A DNA stretch of 64,000 nucleotides. Origin: JAFAMB01 sp963775805 (lineage in GTDB: Bacteria > Verrucomicrobiota > Verrucomicrobiia > Chthoniobacterales > JAFAMB01). The DNA lies in assembly GCA_963775805.1 (NCBI GenBank), contig CAVZKG010000001.1, forward strand, positions 1,178,001-1,242,000, given 5' to 3'. This document shows positions 54,585 to 63,999 of this stretch, piece after piece. Each line of letters starts with the position of its first letter. The stretch's first letter is position 1. The translations under genes and the position numbers were made by a program. The notes under the pieces are model-generated. The model saw only the letters and a program-made list of their open reading frames with translations, was not told the DNA's origin and ran no database searches.

Positions 54585-55509
54585 TGATACAAATCTCTTA
54601 CGCCTGAAGCTAGAGCCGTGTTTGCAAGGGACCTTTACAACGATAATGCCAGCTTAGTGACCGATCTTTTCAATCAACCGACCTACAAAACGTGAGAATG
54701 ATTTTACGTCGTAAACTTCCACACCACAACACTGTATTCCGCAGTATTCCGCAGAGCAGAAAGATTCTTCAATTTACTAGTTGCCGTTGCTGCTGATGAG
54801 GCTCCGTCTCTACTCTTTCCTGGTTTGTCTCGTTTAAAGGCAAACAGCGGATCACACATCCCATCCTCCTGAGCTTTCCGATTCGATTGGACAATCAGGT
54901 ATTCTCTTCTCCAGAGAACAATCAATCTCCAAACTGTACGGGTTGTATAAAATCTAAGGCTCGTGGTCAAACGGAATTTCGCAAAATGCAATTTTGTGAA
55001 AACTGGACCCAAAGAGATCTGCGCGAAACCACCGACGATAAGTCTCGATAGTATTCCGTCCATGCTCGCCCGAAAATAAAATCAACGCAGTGTCGCGATC
55101 GAGACTACCGTTGTGGGCTGATGAAGTGGGACACTTCGTCATTTATTTGTGTATATTTCGATTACTTTACCTGGAATTGCGACATATTGCATTAATGCCG
55201 GGACGGACTGCCGAAAATTGGCGGCGGATTATATTGTACAATCGCCGCTTCCTTTAGTCCCACTTTTTTATTTTGGCTTTTCTTTCTAAAGTCGCCTGAT
55301 CACTTGGCGATTTAGGATGCTAGGTGTGACTATGTTCCCCCGGGAGATTCACTCAATTAATGTAGTACGCGGACGTTTTGGCGAAATAGCACTTCTTGGA
55401 ATTTTCCGTTTCCGGACGGTGTTTCCGGTGCAATTCGAAATTCGGCATCCAATCCTTATACTGAAGGTTGAAATACCCTCGGTTACAAAAGCCAATCAGA
55501 GTTCACAAA
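54585..55509. other. Intergenic, no gene supported
   Basis: About 920 bases between divergent genes. Small leftward frames at 54704-55063 and 54954-55142 have no known family; the latter reads RDTALILFSGEHGRNTIETYRR and could be a gene remnant. No ribosome binding sites are clear. The promoter of the barrel operon must lie at the left side of this gap. Confidence 0.35.
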
Positions 55510-56067
55510 ATGCGAGCGCGGCAATCACATACTGAATATCGAAACGATTCGACAAAACTGAGTTATTATATTTGGGACGGCTTACTGGTTGGCCTCTTAG
55601 CGGGAAAACCTATTGAAATATCAGCGGTCAGTGGAGGCGGAGCAAGCAGCACGAAGTCTGCTCCCGCGGATACCGCGAACAATCCATATGCAACCGGTGT
55701 CATAACTACCGGTAAGGCTGATTCTGCGAATCATGTGCATGGAGGTCCTATTCCACCGGGGTTTTACAAGATTCTGCCGCCCGGTATGTACACACCTCAA
55801 GGTGCAGACCCCAAAAAGGTGCATTTCTTGGCGGCACAACTCGCTCGTGAAGGTAAATTCAAAACTCGTGACGGAGGATTTCTTATCCATGGAAGAGGCC
55901 CTCACGGCAGCGACGGCTGCATTGTACCGCGGAAAAAGGAGGACTTTCACAAACTTATTACCGGATTGCAGATCAGCAACGGTGGAACGCTGATCGTAGC
56001 TGAGGCAATGTCCGGCGACCGTTTTGCGGAGAACCCTGCCAATATGTCGTCACATAAAAGAGCATGA
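55510..56067 (+). CDS. L,D-transpeptidase-like (DUF2778/Tlde1-type) protein
   Basis: A 185-residue protein. The N-terminal strand pattern (KLSYYIWDGLL, then EISAVSGGGASS) and the core GPIPPGFYKI, FLIHGRGPHGSDGCIV with His-x-Gly and SDGC (catalytic Cys) match the L,D-transpeptidase/endopeptidase fold of Tlde1-type toxins. Such proteins cut or exchange peptidoglycan cross-links. No signal peptide is seen; Tlde1 effectors are delivered by type VI secretion, but no T6SS or immunity gene is next to it. ATG 55510 is preferred over 55468. Confidence 0.8.
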   Translation: MRARQSHTEYRNDSTKLSYYIWDGLLVGLLAGKPIEISAVSGGGASSTKSAPADTANNPYATGVITTGKADSANHVHGGPIPPGFYKILPPGMYTPQGADPKKVHFLAAQLAREGKFKTRDGGFLIHGRGPHGSDGCIVPRKKEDFHKLITGLQISNGGTLIVAEAMSGDRFAENPANMSSHKRA

Positions 56068-56099
56068 TTTTCCGCGCTCCGTTCGGAAGTATCTCATAC

Positions 56100-56470
56100 T
56101 CACCAGAAATTGTATCCTGAGACTCCCCACAGGCCGGTGCTTGCGTCACGACGCTCCTTTTGCATCCGTGCGAAGCGAATAGTCAAGGAGAAATTCCAAT
56201 AGTTTCCTGCAGGAGCGCTGTACATGACGTGCATGAATTTGGTCCATTTCAACGTTCGCTCACTCGTTAAGGGGCCCAGAGGACCCAACATTCCCTCCAT
56301 CTTCCCTGCGTTCCGCATATTTGACGCGGGAAGTAGCTGCGCTCCTTGTGGCCTTCGGGCCACTAGAATGTTCCAGGCAGCAAGGTTATGAAGGACAAGG
56401 ATCACATCCCTGGAAATTCCCACTCCTCCGACGTGAGCGAGATTCCACACGCTCCCGCCGAAAACTAGCT
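56100..56470 (-). other. Uncertain leftward open region
   Basis: A 140-codon frame (56100-56522) overlaps the end of the SCO-like gene. Its last part (NYWNFSLTIRFARMQKERRD ... GYNFW) looks like the final strand of a beta-barrel, so a gene remnant is possible. The first part is the shadow of the SCO gene. No start can be trusted. Confidence 0.3.
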
Positions 56471-57613
56471 TTATTCCGCGAGCAAAGCCACGGCCGCATC
56501 TTCGACCTGTTGCTCGTCCCATTGGACCTGTGTAAAGGACGCCGCGATCCGACCCTTTTTATCGAGGATGTATAACTCGATTCGATGGCGGTTGATGAGC
56601 GACTCGACGTAATTGACTCCCAGTGCAAAGTACTCTCTGACGGCGCCAAAACCTTTGATCGCGCGTAACATCCTGTGCCTACTGTCCATCCGTACTCCTC
56701 TGTTTCGCCCATAGAGTTCCATCCGGGATGGTAAGTCATATTCCGGATCATAAGTGATCGCGGCAGTCCTTACCTGGTCGATGCGACTTTGTTGCTCCAG
56801 TCGTTTCTGAACTCCGGCAAACTTTGCGATTGTCAGAGAGCAGCGCTGCGGATTGTCGCATCGAGTATAAAAGAAAGTCACTATGCTGGGGTATCCATGG
56901 AAATAGTCGCCGAACTTGATCTGCTGACCGGATTGATCCTCGAACACCGTTTCGTCGATCGACGAGGAATCTTGTCCGGTCGGCTCCCATGATCGAAAGC
57001 CGAGAACCGTGTCTGAGTGATCGCAACAACAACCTTCCGGCGAATCTTTTTGACCGATTGCCTCTATTGCGTCCGCTGCCGCTGTGACCACTTCGGAGGG
57101 AATCTCGCCGTATCTGTTTTCACGTACTTCTTCGATTTCGGTCAAGATATTTTTCGCGGCTGGGCCCATCCAGCGGACGGTTTCGAGGATTTCGCGTAGC
57201 GCTGTCGTTTCGTCATTCCCATCGGCATAGCCGTCGTAGTGATCAAATGAGACGGCATCGTCGTGCAGTCGGATGTTGACGATGGCCCGAGCAAGAAACG
57301 GTGCGTAGGCGGGATCCGGCTGGCCACAGCTCTGCAGAGCGCGTGCTGCCGCGGCAACAAGATACGCGTCGCGACCATTATCCAGTTCCTCGAGAATATA
57401 AATCAGCGCCCGACCCGCTAAGCCGCTTCTGGCGATGGCAAGTAACACCCAACCTCGCATGCGCACCGTTGCCCCCACACCACGCTGCCTGTAAATCTCG
57501 TGATCGTTACGCAGTAAATCTTCGAGCTCGGGTCTGCGACTCGGATCAGCTTCAATCCGGCTCACCAAATCCGCAAAATCAACTTCTGAAATCGTCGCGT
57601 GCAGAGCGTCCAT
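56471..57613 (-). CDS. HEAT and SCO1/SenC-like thioredoxin-fold protein
   Basis: A 380-residue protein. Residues ~30-195: HEAT-like helical pairs. From ~220: a SCO/AhpC-like thioredoxin domain with FEDQSGQQIKFGDYF and the metal/redox motif VTFFYTRCDNPQRCSLT. The Cys spacing is CX5C instead of the usual CX3C of SCO1. The second ligand His is seen in NRHRIELYILDKKG, and a CCCDH cluster sits in the linker. SCO proteins deliver copper. It starts 4 bases after the stop of the HEAT gene and is the last gene of the tyrosinase operon, so it may load copper into the tyrosinase. Confidence 0.85.
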   Translation of the reverse strand: MDALHATISEVDFADLVSRIEADPSRRPELEDLLRNDHEIYRQRGVGATVRMRGWVLLAIARSGLAGRALIYILEELDNGRDAYLVAAAARALQSCGQPDPAYAPFLARAIVNIRLHDDAVSFDHYDGYADGNDETTALREILETVRWMGPAAKNILTEIEEVRENRYGEIPSEVVTAAADAIEAIGQKDSPEGCCCDHSDTVLGFRSWEPTGQDSSSIDETVFEDQSGQQIKFGDYFHGYPSIVTFFYTRCDNPQRCSLTIAKFAGVQKRLEQQSRIDQVRTAAITYDPEYDLPSRMELYGRNRGVRMDSRHRMLRAIKGFGAVREYFALGVNYVESLINRHRIELYILDKKGRIAASFTQVQWDEQQVEDAAVALLAE

Positions 57614-57616
57614 GCA

Positions 57617-58507
57617 TCAGGAACGGTGCTTTTGGAGGAATTGCCTCGCGCTGGCTTTCAATACTTTTGACTTTCCACGGCCCAATTTGATTGCCTGCTC
57701 CTGAACGTCGCTGTCCTTGGCCATGGAAGCACCAAAATGCGCGAGCGCCGTCAGGCTCATCGCGCGCACTTCATCATTTTCGGCGTCATCCAGGACGATT
57801 TTTCGTGCGTAGCTTTGAAGCTTTTTGGGCGCAAGTGATTGCAGAGCGGCCACGCTGATCTGACGTACCTCCGGCGATTCATTCTTCTGACGCAGTAGCT
57901 TTTCAAAAAGCCCCACGGAGCCGGCATCCGCAGCGAGCAGACGCAGCGCTTCGCTCTTCGCCGCATCATTGGGCGGATTTTTCACAATTTCTTTTGCGAC
58001 CGAATAGGTCTCGGCATGCGCGTCGTAACTCAACAGCTGAAGCGCTTTCTCCGCGGGAAGCAGCGCCTTTTCCGGGTTCTTCAGGCCCTCCAGTAACTTT
58101 CTCACTGTTTGTCCATCTTGTTCCCGAGACAAAATTCCGAGGATGCGCTGCCGAAGTTCCAGATCCGGATCCTGAGACGCTCGGCGCAAAGCCGTCAGAT
58201 ATTTGGGTCGCCATGAACTGAATCTGGCGGAGGAAAAACTCGCCGTTTGCACGATCTGCAACGCTGTCATCCTCAGTTGCAACGGTTCGTTCGTATCTCC
58301 AATCATCTTCAGGATGGCCGGCATCCTCTCGTCTCCGTCGCAAAGAGAACCTGTCAGCCGCACAAGGGCCGAGTTACGCTCCTTCGTTCCTTGCGTCGGA
58401 TCTATCGCCACCTTCAGGTAGGACTCCGGAGAGGCGTTTCCGGCAGCTGTCTCCGAGGCTTGCATGCTCTTTTTTTTAGCCTCTTTGCTTTGCTTTGCGG
58501 CGCTCAT
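57617..58507 (-). CDS. HEAT-repeat protein
   Basis: A 296-residue all-helical protein with about six HEAT-type pairs (SALVRLTGSLCD, ALRRASQDPDLELRQRILGIL, ALRLLAADAG, RQISVAALQSLAPKK, VRAMSLTALAHFG). A Lys-rich N-terminus and Ala-rich start without a signal peptide. A scaffold rather than an enzyme. It lies between the tyrosinase (20 bases) and the HEAT-SCO gene (3 bases), so it is part of one operon and may hold the partners together. Confidence 0.85.
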   Translation of the reverse strand: MSAAKQSKEAKKKSMQASETAAGNASPESYLKVAIDPTQGTKERNSALVRLTGSLCDGDERMPAILKMIGDTNEPLQLRMTALQIVQTASFSSARFSSWRPKYLTALRRASQDPDLELRQRILGILSREQDGQTVRKLLEGLKNPEKALLPAEKALQLLSYDAHAETYSVAKEIVKNPPNDAAKSEALRLLAADAGSVGLFEKLLRQKNESPEVRQISVAALQSLAPKKLQSYARKIVLDDAENDEVRAMSLTALAHFGASMAKDSDVQEQAIKLGRGKSKVLKASARQFLQKHRS

Positions 58508-58527
58508 GGATGAATTCTCTTTTGGTC

Positions 58528-59757
58528 CTACAGTCTGGCAACGTCATCGTAGTCGAATCCCAGACGCGAGGCAAACTGGACCTCTCCCTGATAATCGAGC
58601 ATCTCCTTTACCTCCGGTCGTCCCCCAGGTGCATTCACACAGGGAGACTTCGACAGCGGACCGCCGGGAGCCGTTGATGGACGCGGCTTGGTCGTAACGC
58701 CATTCCAAGGCCACATCGTGTCGGGAAGGTTGTGTCCAACCCGGTTTCCGCCCGGAGGCGTCGTGCTGTCAAAGGAGGCAGGATCGGCTGGATCAAAACG
58801 TTGGAGTTTCAGCTGCCATTTTGCCCAAAGCCGGTCCACGTTGGCGTGCAGCAAGAAAAAAAGTGGGTCCTTGGCGGCCGTTGAAATCGAGGAAATAGAG
58901 CCACCAAAGCTGGTATGAGCAAGTCCGTGCGGGTTATCTTCAAGTTGCCGGAAATCGGCGTACTGATCTCCGAGTGCAAGAGTGTCCGTCTCGTCCAACA
59001 GATTAGGAGGAGCTGATTGGATCCCGAAAAGGGGGCGCCGTGTAACTCCTAAGACCCCATCGGTTGTCCAGAATTTCAGCGGATTCGTTGCGCTGAAATG
59101 CACTCTCCCGTTTGCATCCGAGGCACCCAAAAAATTTTGGGTAAAGATCGCCTGTGCCGGTTGATCGAACCGCCAGTATGGCAGTGCCACGCTGGGATCG
59201 ATTCCCTGAAGATCGCGCTCCAAGTCCAGGAGGTACGCACGGTGCCATGTCAAAAATCCAGGGGCTCCATGCGCTTCCGGGCTCGCATTGGCGGTGTGCA
59301 TATTCCGAAAGTCTGCGAAACGCCCCATTCCCTTGTTGTTCAGTTTGGCAAACGCAGCCACAAATCGATCCCGCTCACTCGGGGTCAGCGTAGCTGCGTT
59401 CTTCCGGATACGTACCATCAGTGGAACCTCAGCAACCACCGTGCTGCCACTGACAGCTTGAATCTTCGCATCACCATCCGCGGTGCTCGGCTGGCCAAAC
59501 TTGCCGGCGACAAAGAAGGTCGCTGAGGTCCCGTCGAGGGAGAGCGTCAGATTGATAGTAGCTGATTCTTTATCTTTGATATCGCTCCGGAACGTGAGCA
59601 TGCCTCCGCGTCCGCCGGGTTTATTGCGCAACGAAATTTTTGCCGGACCTGACGCCCCGGTTGCGTCGCTGACTCGGATACTGCATGGCGAGGGGGCCCA
59701 CGATACATAGGCTGCCTTAGGGTCCGCGGTGCTGTTAACTAGTAACTCTATCTTCAA
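58528..59757 (-). CDS. Tyrosinase (type 3 copper polyphenol oxidase)
   Basis: A 409-residue oxidase of phenols or catechols. An N-terminal beta-sandwich (~1-115) precedes the di-copper domain: CuA ligands His154, His163, His172 (MHTA, EAHG, FLTWHRAYLLDLE) and CuB ligands His277, His281, His304 (NPHGLAHTSFGG, DPLFFLLHANVDRLW). No signal peptide. The start is a TTG at 59757 with a strong GGGAG ribosome site; the next ATG would lose the first strands. First gene of the operon with HEAT and HEAT-SCO. Phenol detoxification or pigment formation is inferred. Confidence 0.93.
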   Translation of the reverse strand: MKIELLVNSTADPKAAYVSWAPSPCSIRVSDATGASGPAKISLRNKPGGRGGMLTFRSDIKDKESATINLTLSLDGTSATFFVAGKFGQPSTADGDAKIQAVSGSTVVAEVPLMVRIRKNAATLTPSERDRFVAAFAKLNNKGMGRFADFRNMHTANASPEAHGAPGFLTWHRAYLLDLERDLQGIDPSVALPYWRFDQPAQAIFTQNFLGASDANGRVHFSATNPLKFWTTDGVLGVTRRPLFGIQSAPPNLLDETDTLALGDQYADFRQLEDNPHGLAHTSFGGSISSISTAAKDPLFFLLHANVDRLWAKWQLKLQRFDPADPASFDSTTPPGGNRVGHNLPDTMWPWNGVTTKPRPSTAPGGPLSKSPCVNAPGGRPEVKEMLDYQGEVQFASRLGFDYDDVARL

Positions 59758-60711
59758 AGCTCTCCCGATTTCGCCGATTCTCTATGGCTCCGAACGTTGT
59801 AGCAAGCGTTTTCGGGTGATCTCGTTTCGCGAAATGCCTCCACCTTCGAACGGATTGGATTGATCCAGGCACATCGAATTTCGCCCGAATCCGGAGAAAA
59901 ATAAAGGACGCGGCAGCACTGCTGTCCAAAATAACAGCGTCCGGACGAAGTGGTGCAGATTCTAAGCGGGGTTGACAGGTGTTAGAACTGATTCTTTGAG
60001 AAGGACCCCGCAGGGTAGTGAACCTATAATGGTTTTTGAGGTCGAATCTGAGAAAGAGTAGGAAATACCAAAGGGCCTCACTTTCGTGGTAGGATTGCAA
60101 AGAATCCGCACAGAAGATCACGAAGAGTTTATCACGATTCCGTCTTCGGATTTTCGCGTGCTCCTGTGCAGATTTTACTCCTTCCATGACGATATCTCCT
60201 TTTTTCACGCCAACGATTTAAACCGCGTTGGCCGCCTCTTCGTTACTAGTTTTTTGGAACCTGTTTTGGACAGGAGTGACGCGGCAGACCTTAAGGCCAG
60301 GTTTCGGAAGCCGCGAAACGTGTGGGCATTAACTAAATAACGGGTCTTTCATGTCTGCCAGATCTGGAACACAAATGCACGCCTATACAATAAATAAAAC
60401 CCGGCAGACGCCCCTTAAGTAAAACGTAGGAGTTAGCTTGTGCCACTGCCCTCCGTCACGCAAAGAGGCAGCTTAGCCAACCCAACATCAGTCAGGATTG
60501 ATACTTAAATAAACACTACACTGCACTGACTTGGATATTGCTTTAAACGGCTCATGGCGAGGCCCCGCTTGAAACCAAGTGTTCACTCATTTTTCTTACC
60601 CGATCGGGTCATTGCTAGTCTCCGTCCCCTGCGCGTTACTACCTATCAGGACCAGGCATCGCGGCTTCTCGACGCAAAAACGTCATCCGTCTAATTCCTT
60701 AAGGAAAATTT
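59758..60711. other. Long intergenic region with repeat C fragment
   Basis: No gene supported in ~950 bases. Near 60095-60130 a block AATCCGCACAGAAGATCACG resembles the end of repeat C (4.9 and 6.8 kb). From 60127 a rough inverted pattern (AGATTTTACTCC / GGAGTAAAATCT-like) is weak. The divergent promoters of the tyrosinase operon and the legumain-like gene must lie at its two ends. Confidence 0.35.
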
Positions 60712-62184
60712 ATGCTTCCCGATCTTCCAGATCAGATACTCGACAAAATCCGCACTCACGCCTTCCGTCACATCACGGAGCGTAAACAGACCAAAACCAA
60801 CCTTTCTCTTGATAGCCGCATCTATCAACCTGGCGAACGCATCGGTCCATCGGTTCAGGGCATCCACGCCGAGGAAGAGACTATTTTGGTGTTTGCAGAC
60901 GATCAACCACGCGCAAACTTCGGTCATTCCTGCCGCTATCTCCTTTATAACCCGCGCACGGGCGAGTTTAGAAAGGAAGTTCCTGCGCGTTTCCCTCCCG
61001 ACTTGCTTAAATCCGCAAGCAGGCTCACCCCTTTTTTTCACCCGGTGACCTTTGATAAACCAAATCCCTACTGGTACATCCCGCCCATTTATCGGTGCCC
61101 GCGCCTGATTCCGGAAGGCAATCGATATGCGATCCTTTATTCTGGCCTGACTCAAGGACGTCACTTGAACGATATGGAGTTTGCCTACCGGACTCTGATC
61201 AACGGATACGGCTTCAGCGCGGAAAACATTTATGTGCTCAACTACGACGGGACCTTAAAAGTCTGGGACATCACGCTTGGAAACTGGCCCGGCAATAACA
61301 CTCCCTATAAGATCCGGGTCACGGGCCAAGGCACTCGCGCCGCCTTCCGGTCCGTTTTCAACGAGTTGGCTGGCAAACTGAAGAGCGACGACTTGGTTTT
61401 CATCCATACCAACAATCACGGTGACAACGATCCTGTGAACGGCTCGTTTTTGTGTGGGTGGATCAATGACGTCAGCAATCCGCCTCCCAACTCCGACGGC
61501 GACTTTACTTGCTACTACGCCAATGAATTTGCCTCGGATCTCTCCGTCTTGCCAAGCCATCGCGCATTGGTTGTGCTCATGGAACAGTGCAACTCCGGCG
61601 GGTTCAATACGCCCATCCTTAGCGCGAGTCACGCCAAGGCAATCAGCGTCAGCTCGGCGGCTACGGCCGCGACGGAGTCGTTTGCCTCAAGTGATGGTAA
61701 CTGGGACATATTTGCCTATGAATGGATTGCCGCGATGGATGGCGCCGATCCGAATGGCTCGGCCTTAACCAGCGACCCTGATATCGATGGCGTCGTGGAC
61801 ACCCAGTCGGCATATAACTATGCGATTGAGAACGACAGCGTGGATACACCCCAGTTTAATGCTTCGACGACCGGCGGTGACCTCACCCTGGACCAGGAAT
61901 ATGAATTTTTCTGGCTCTGGTGTTGGGTACTGTGGCCCATCCTCGAACCGATCTACGCGAAGTCCTTCCCGGCGGTCACATTCCCACCCCAACCCAATCC
62001 ACCCGACCCGGCTCCCTCTTATTACGGATTGGTGAACCGGATACTCCCTGAAATTCAACCTCTGTTGGTCTCCTCCATTGGGAATGGCCTGGGCAGTCTA
62101 CGCAAAGACCTGGGACGCAAACTCGGTCCGATTTTCGAGCGCGCTGTCTCCGATCACTCGCACCATAGCCGACTGTCACGCTAA
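60712..62184 (+). CDS. Legumain/caspase-like (C13-type) peptidase
   Basis: A 490-residue protein. The caspase/legumain fold core is visible: YAILYSGLTQGRHLNDMEFA (strand 1 and insert), GYGFSAENIYVLNYDG, then DLVFIHTNNHGDND with His236, and ALVVLMEQCNSGGFNTPIL with Cys293, the His-Cys dyad order of family C13. No signal peptide. A hydrophobic Trp-rich stretch (EFFWLWCWVLWPILEPIY) near 395-415 could associate with the membrane. The ribosome site AAGGAAA lies before the ATG. Such enzymes cut after Asn or Asp. The substrate is unknown; no neighbour is an obvious partner. Confidence 0.8.
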   Translation: MLPDLPDQILDKIRTHAFRHITERKQTKTNLSLDSRIYQPGERIGPSVQGIHAEEETILVFADDQPRANFGHSCRYLLYNPRTGEFRKEVPARFPPDLLKSASRLTPFFHPVTFDKPNPYWYIPPIYRCPRLIPEGNRYAILYSGLTQGRHLNDMEFAYRTLINGYGFSAENIYVLNYDGTLKVWDITLGNWPGNNTPYKIRVTGQGTRAAFRSVFNELAGKLKSDDLVFIHTNNHGDNDPVNGSFLCGWINDVSNPPPNSDGDFTCYYANEFASDLSVLPSHRALVVLMEQCNSGGFNTPILSASHAKAISVSSAATAATESFASSDGNWDIFAYEWIAAMDGADPNGSALTSDPDIDGVVDTQSAYNYAIENDSVDTPQFNASTTGGDLTLDQEYEFFWLWCWVLWPILEPIYAKSFPAVTFPPQPNPPDPAPSYYGLVNRILPEIQPLLVSSIGNGLGSLRKDLGRKLGPIFERAVSDHSHHSRLSR

Positions 62185-62447
62185 GTTAGTTGGCGAATCA
62201 ATGTAGAATTGGCCTTCCGCCATCTGCGATTGGCGTCCCGCCTGTTCAGAAAGTTCGTGGCCACAGAGCGCGACGTCGATCAACCCGCGGCGCCGCGCTT
62301 CGGTAGCTGCAATCCGTTTTGGTGCGCCGCCTCGTAGCGTGTCTGCAGGCAGAATGGCTGCATTTGTGCTCGTGTCGACGCGACTCTGGATGATCGCCCT
62401 GTTAGACAAAATTTCTGGGAACTATTGGGACGATCGGCGGTTTTATT

Positions 62448-62771
62448 ATGTATATGAGGAAATTTCTCTCCACCACGTTACTGTTGTTTGCTTCGGCAAT
62501 TTTGGCGATAGCTGCACCCGGGACGGTCACCAAAGTAAGCGGTGATTCCTTCACGGTCCATTGGACGGTAGATTCTTCGGGAATCTCAAAACACGGGATA
62601 GCCAATGGAGGCTATCGAGGTTCTAGCCGGGAGTGGACCTTTAAAGTGACTCCCTCTACGACTTATGCGGTCAACGGGGCTAAAGGCTCTTTTTCCAGTA
62701 TTCAAAAAGGAGTTCACGTCAATGTGAAGCACACTGGCTTGGTTGCTACACATGTAGACGTTGTTCCTTAA
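62448..62771 (+). CDS. Small secreted protein, unknown function
   Basis: A 107-residue protein: signal peptide (MRKFLSTTLLLFASAILAIAA, with an alternative ATG two codons later), then a small beta domain with TVTKVSGDSFTVHWTVDSSG, FKVTPSTTYAVNG and VNVKHTGL, resembling DUF5666-type or OB-like periplasmic modules. A terminator-like hairpin follows, which supports a stand-alone gene. Function unknown. Confidence 0.7.
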   Translation: MYMRKFLSTTLLLFASAILAIAAPGTVTKVSGDSFTVHWTVDSSGISKHGIANGGYRGSSREWTFKVTPSTTYAVNGAKGSFSSIQKGVHVNVKHTGLVATHVDVVP

Positions 62772-62797
62772 CCGGAAAGAACAGCTAAAAATTGAAG

Positions 62798-62823
62798 AAG
62801 ACGGCAAGAAATCCGGTCTTTTT
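62798..62823 (+). terminator. Intrinsic terminator of the small secreted protein gene
   Basis: Stem AAGACGG pairs with CCGGTCTT with one bulged G, loop CAAGAAAT, then a TTT-rich run (GGTCTTTTTC). It lies 27 bases after the stop. Confidence 0.6.
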
Positions 62824-62944
62824 CGTCTCGGGGGTTGCGGCTTGAGGGAGAAATTATTCTCCTGCGGAAGCTCGTCCGCAGGAGGCGGCCCCAAAACTGC
62901 GTGATCCATTTGCCATACGGAGTAGGAGCCGCACTCTGGTTTGG

Positions 62945-63095
62945 GTCACAGGCGAGACGCCTATGATACTTTCAGCTTCGTGATTTGGGACGTCCAGCGC
63001 AAGCGACCCGCTTCAGATGCCGCAGAACCGCGATAAAACCCTAAAAGCACGAATGTCGCCGAGTCGAAAGTATCATAGGCGTCCCGCCTGTGACC
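62945..63095. repeat. REPIN-like inverted doublet 2
   Basis: Left arm TCACAGGCGAGACGCCTATG with tail ACTTTCAGCTTCGTG, right arm CGAAAGTATCATAGGCGTCC then CGCCTGTGACC, about 60 bases between. Same design as 9074-9223 with a different spacer. It is a second, independent insertion of the element family. Confidence 0.7.
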
Positions 63096-63257
63096 CCGTT
63101 TCATCAGAGATTCCTTCGATTAGACCATCAATCGACAGACCGCGGGTACTTCAGGTTGTCTCGATAATACAACTGACTCCCAGAACGCTATAGACGCACC
63201 TTTTGAATTGCAGTTCCGTAAAAAAAAAACGAAAAAAAACCGCACTTTGGTTTGGAG

Positions 63258-63406
63258 CACAGGCGAGACGCCTATGATACTTTCAGCTTCGTGATTTTCG
63301 GACGTCCAGCGCAAACCATCCGCCTCAGATGCCGTAGATCGCGATAAAACACTGAAAGCACGAACGTTGCCGAGCCGAAAGTATCATAGGCGTCTCGCCT
63401 GTGACC
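63258..63406. repeat. REPIN-like inverted doublet 3
   Basis: Left arm GCACAGGCGAGACGCCTATG, right arm ATCATAGGCGTCTCGCCTGT. The spacer is similar to that of doublet 2 (ACGTCCAGCGCAAAC, CTCAGATGCCGTAGA), so doublets 2 and 3 are close relatives. A partial arm (GCTCAGGCGAGA) near 63581 is not paired. No gene is seen in 62824-63786. Confidence 0.7.
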
Positions 63407-63786
63407 CTGGATTCGTCGAATTCTTCCGCGAAAAGCATCAATCTAAGGTCCGCAGGCGTCTGATTGTCTCTGATAATAATTTGAACATTAGAAGATTAAC
63501 TGACTCTCAGAACGATACGGACGCTCCTTTTGTATTAGAGCTCCATGACAAAAGTAAGACGAGCCGCCCTCTGGTTTAAAGCTCAGGCGAGAACCATCCT
63601 TCGCCAGGGCTACGGAGGTCAGGCTGCCTATCCTACACTGAATCCGTGAACGTTCCTGCATTTCGCGCACGTCCACATCCCTAAAGCGAGTTCAACGCGA
63701 CATCGGCCCAGTCTGGACAGCAACCCCTAAAAAAATCCGAAACTCTGTGCCTCCGTGGTGAATCCCTTCTCGGATTGAAGCCCCTT

Positions 63787-63999
63787 TTACTGTTCTCCCG
63801 AGCTAAGCTTAATAGTCACTTGCCGTTTTACAATTGGCCGACCTGCAAAGTCGTTGCCGTATTCGGCATGGATCGATTCAACATCCACTGACACGGGCGC
63901 TTCTCCTGGAGACGGATGATCCTTTTTTGCGGCGTCAATCGCAGCATTCAAGGCTTCTTCAATGGTCTTCCCTTCACCGCTGTACTTGTTTTCACTCAT
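63787..63999 (-). CDS. Small soluble protein, dodecin-like by size
   Basis: A 70-residue protein beginning MSENKYSGEGKTIEEALNAA; an amphipathic helix (TIEEALNAAIDAAKKDH) is followed by two strands (VSVDVESIHAEYGND and IVKRQVTIKLSS), a beta-alpha-beta-beta-like pattern. This resembles dodecins or similar small multimeric proteins, but key residues are not checked. The ATG lies at the window edge, so upstream signals are not visible. Confidence 0.6.
   Translation of the reverse strand: MSENKYSGEGKTIEEALNAAIDAAKKDHPSPGEAPVSVDVESIHAEYGNDFAGRPIVKRQVTIKLSSGEQ

Noticed and set aside
59735..60208. Leftward 157-codon frame upstream of the tyrosinase
   Set aside because: It runs through repeat C sequence and shows no protein-like pattern; the tyrosinase has its own TTG start with a good ribosome site.
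62945..63406. Regular repeats near 63 kb considered as a CRISPR array
   Set aside because: The units are inverted, not direct, are only four arms, and have related spacers. No cas genes are present. They fit REPINs.
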